Source of the DNA: an uncultured Clostridia bacterium | GTDB lineage: Bacteria; Bacillota; Clostridia; Oscillospirales; Acutalibacteraceae | Reading direction: 5' to 3' | DNA: 6,127 nt | Assembly: GCA_937875885.1 (NCBI GenBank) | Contig: CALEIO010000131.1 | Span: forward strand, 1 to 6,127 | Shown: positions 4,351-6,127 of the stretch, piece after piece | How the letters are laid out: each line of letters starts with the position of its first letter | Numbering within the stretch: position 1 is the first letter of the stretch | Program-made: the position numbers and the translations under genes | The notes under the pieces: generated by a model | The model's input: the letters and a program-made list of their open reading frames with translations, nothing else | Databases searched by the model: none | What the model was told of the DNA's origin: nothing

Positions 4351-6127
4351 ATGAATTTTCTTTCTCAGGTACTGTGCAGTAGCGAAGATTTCAGAAAAAT
4401 CAATCTTGCGGTTTCTCACAAGGAGAACTGTTCGGTTACGGGCGTTACTGCGGTTCACAAAGCAAATATAATATATGCGCTCTGCTGTGAAAACAAAAGC
4501 AGGGCTTTTTGTGTTGCAAAAGATGAGAGAGAAGCGGTGTCATTGTGTGAGGACCTGTGTGCTATGGGTCTGCGGGCAATGGTGTACCCTTACAGGGATT
4601 TTACCTTAAGGGATGTAGCCGCCCAGTCCAGAGAATATGAGCATCAGAGAGTGTCTGTGCTTTTAAGAATTCTGTGCGGTGAGTGCGACTGTGTAATTGC
4701 CTGTGCAGATGCAGCGGCACAATATACAATCCCTCCCGAGTGCCTGGACAGTGCCACTCTGTTTTTGCGTGTTGGTGAGGAAATCTCCATAGAAAAATGT
4801 GTGAGCGTGCTTACACTTCTGGGGTATGAACGCTGTGATCAGATTGAGGGTGTGGGTCAGTACTCCTTGCGCGGAGGAATCCTTGACTTTTATTCACCCG
4901 ATGCACAGGCTCCTGTCAGAGCAGAATTCTGGGGAGATGAGATTGACACACTCTCATATTTTGACCCGGAAACCCAGCGCAGAACCGAGCCTGTGGATGA
5001 AATTACCCTTTCTCCCTCGGCAGAGGTTTTTGTTTCTGACAGAGCAGAGCTTGCAGATGTAATCGACAAAAAAGCATCTATGCTGCGAGCAGAAAAATCA
5101 CTCAAAGCAAAGGAAGTGCTAAAGGCTGAAGCAGACAATATCCGCAGAGGAATTCATATCTCCAACCTTGACAAATTCATTACTCAGATTTACGGCAGAG
5201 GTGCATCTCTGCTTGACTATACAGACGATTCTTTCATCACCTTTGTAAGCGAAGAGGTTGCCTCAAAAGAGCGAATGGCAAACGTGGAATTCCGCTACAA
5301 AGAAGATATGGTGGACTACTTTGCAGAGGGTGTACTCTGCAGAGGTTTTGACAAATTCTCACTTGACTGGAGAGAGATGGTGGAGAGCTTCTCCGAAAAA
5401 ACCGTGGTGTACCTTGATAACTTTGCAAGCGGAACCCATGACCTGCCTATTTCAAGCCTTGTGCATATGAATGCAAAGCAGCTGCCATCACTTTCGGGCA
5501 CAATTGCCGATTTGTGTGCAGAGCTTGAGACAATTGACCTTAAAAACAGCACAGTTGTCATTCTTGCAGGTACAGACAAAGCGGCTCACAATATCTCTGA
5601 AGCACTCAAGGAAAGAGAACTTCCGGCAGTGTATGCCAAGGCTTCCGATACCTTGCAAAAAGGCAGAGTGTATGTAATGGAAGGCAGCCTTTCTGCAGGC
5701 TTTGAATATACTGCAGAGAGATTCTATCTTTTTGCTCACAGCAGACATCAGGTAACCCCCGACAAAAAGCGCAAGCTCCCCAAAAACGGACAGGAAATCT
5801 ACAGCCTTTCTGACCTTAATGTGGGTGATTATGTGGTGCATACTGCCCACGGTATCGGTGTTTTTCAGGGTGTTACAAAGATAAATGCCCACGGAATTGT
5901 AAAGGATTACATCAAGATTAATTACGCAAAGAGTGACGTGCTCTATGTGCCCGTAACCCAGCTTGACCTGGTGGCAAAGTACATCGGTCCCAAGGAGAAT
6001 TCTGCGGTTAAACTCAACCGCCTGGGAGGCACCGAGTGGCAGAAATCCAAGGCAAAGGTAAAGAGTGCGGTCAAGGATATGGCAAAGGAGCTGATTGTTC
6101 TTTACAGTGCACGAATGACAGCCGAGG
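4351..6127 (+). CDS. mfd: Mfd, transcription-repair coupling factor (N-terminal part, runs off the right edge)
   Basis: Mfd binds RNA polymerase stalled at DNA damage, pushes it off with an ATP-driven translocase and recruits UvrA for nucleotide excision repair. The first 592 of about 1,150 residues are present with no interruption. Visible parts: the UvrB-like module with YRDFTLRDVAAQSREYEHQR (81-100), GVGQYSLRGGILDFYSP (167-183), AEFWGDEIDTLSYFDPETQR (191-210); a divergent middle region (about 230-480); the CarD-like RNA polymerase interaction domain, LNVGDYVVHTAHGIGVFQG (489-507) to DVLYVPVTQLDLVAKYIG (529-546); and the relay helix after LGGTEWQKSKAKVK (558-571). Translocase motifs lie beyond the window. 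It follows pth by 37 bases and is probably cotranscribed with it. Residues 1-162 hold 14 cysteines, against two in the remaining 430, which is unusual. Confidence 0.95.
   Translation, partial: MNFLSQVLCSSEDFRKINLAVSHKENCSVTGVTAVHKANIIYALCCENKSRAFCVAKDEREAVSLCEDLCAMGLRAMVYPYRDFTLRDVAAQSREYEHQRVSVLLRILCGECDCVIACADAAAQYTIPPECLDSATLFLRVGEEISIEKCVSVLTLLGYERCDQIEGVGQYSLRGGILDFYSPDAQAPVRAEFWGDEIDTLSYFDPETQRRTEPVDEITLSPSAEVFVSDRAELADVIDKKASMLRAEKSLKAKEVLKAEADNIRRGIHISNLDKFITQIYGRGASLLDYTDDSFITFVSEEVASKERMANVEFRYKEDMVDYFAEGVLCRGFDKFSLDWREMVESFSEKTVVYLDNFASGTHDLPISSLVHMNAKQLPSLSGTIADLCAELETIDLKNSTVVILAGTDKAAHNISEALKERELPAVYAKASDTLQKGRVYVMEGSLSAGFEYTAERFYLFAHSRHQVTPDKKRKLPKNGQEIYSLSDLNVGDYVVHTAHGIGVFQGVTKINAHGIVKDYIKINYAKSDVLYVPVTQLDLVAKYIGPKENSAVKLNRLGGTEWQKSKAKVKSAVKDMAKELIVLYSARMTAE

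Noticed and set aside
4340..4354. Five-codon mini-frame (ATG GAG GAA TTA TGA) overlapping the mfd start, as a coupling peptide
   Set aside because: Its only possible ribosome binding site (4319-4324) is about 15 bases away. The ATGGAGG most likely is just the mfd Shine-Dalgarno.

Overview
The window looks like bacterial core-genome sequence from a Gram-positive clostridial lineage. My guess is Oscillospirales/Ruminococcaceae-like, from the glmU-prs-pth-mfd order, clean AGGAGG-type ribosome binding sites, an AT-rich divergent promoter region and the FabK-type enoyl reductase. No taxon can be fixed without a database search. I see no phage genes, transposase, CRISPR array, rRNA or tRNA.

Layout. 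Bases 1-470 (minus) hold the N-terminal 156 residues of a beta-ketoacyl-ACP synthase II (FabF), running off the left edge. Bases 485-1375 (minus) hold one open frame that does not match any single family: its first ~190 residues are the N-terminus of pyruvate phosphate dikinase (PPDK), and its last ~108 are the C-terminus of the FMN-dependent enoyl-ACP reductase FabK. The join falls on a short sequence both families plausibly share. A 317-base AT-rich intergenic region (1376-1692) carries outward-facing promoters. On the plus strand follow a single-domain GlmU-type uridylyltransferase (1693-2448), ribose-phosphate pyrophosphokinase Prs (2575-3534), peptidyl-tRNA hydrolase Pth (3714-4313) and the first 592 residues of the transcription-repair coupling factor Mfd (4351 to the right edge).

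How the genes fit together. The plus-strand block is the familiar Firmicutes housekeeping cluster for cell-wall precursor supply (GlmU), PRPP supply (Prs), rescue of peptidyl-tRNA (Pth) and transcription-coupled repair (Mfd). Relative to the Bacillus subtilis version it lacks ctc and fin. The minus-strand left end is type II fatty acid synthesis (FabK C-terminus then FabF).

Main oddity. The PPDK/FabK frame cannot be either enzyme: it lacks PPDK's catalytic histidine and PEP/pyruvate domains, and it lacks FabK's FMN barrel. Codon use changes sharply at the join and again inside the PPDK part. The most economical reading is a chimeric contig, i.e. sequence from two or more genomes joined at conserved or shared short words, so bases 1 to about 800 may not belong to the genome that carries glmU-prs-pth-mfd. 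A real recombination is possible but less likely. I found no convincing new biological system. Lesser points are the GlmU without its acetyltransferase half, a cysteine-rich Mfd N-terminus, and a small in-frame duplication at the prs start.
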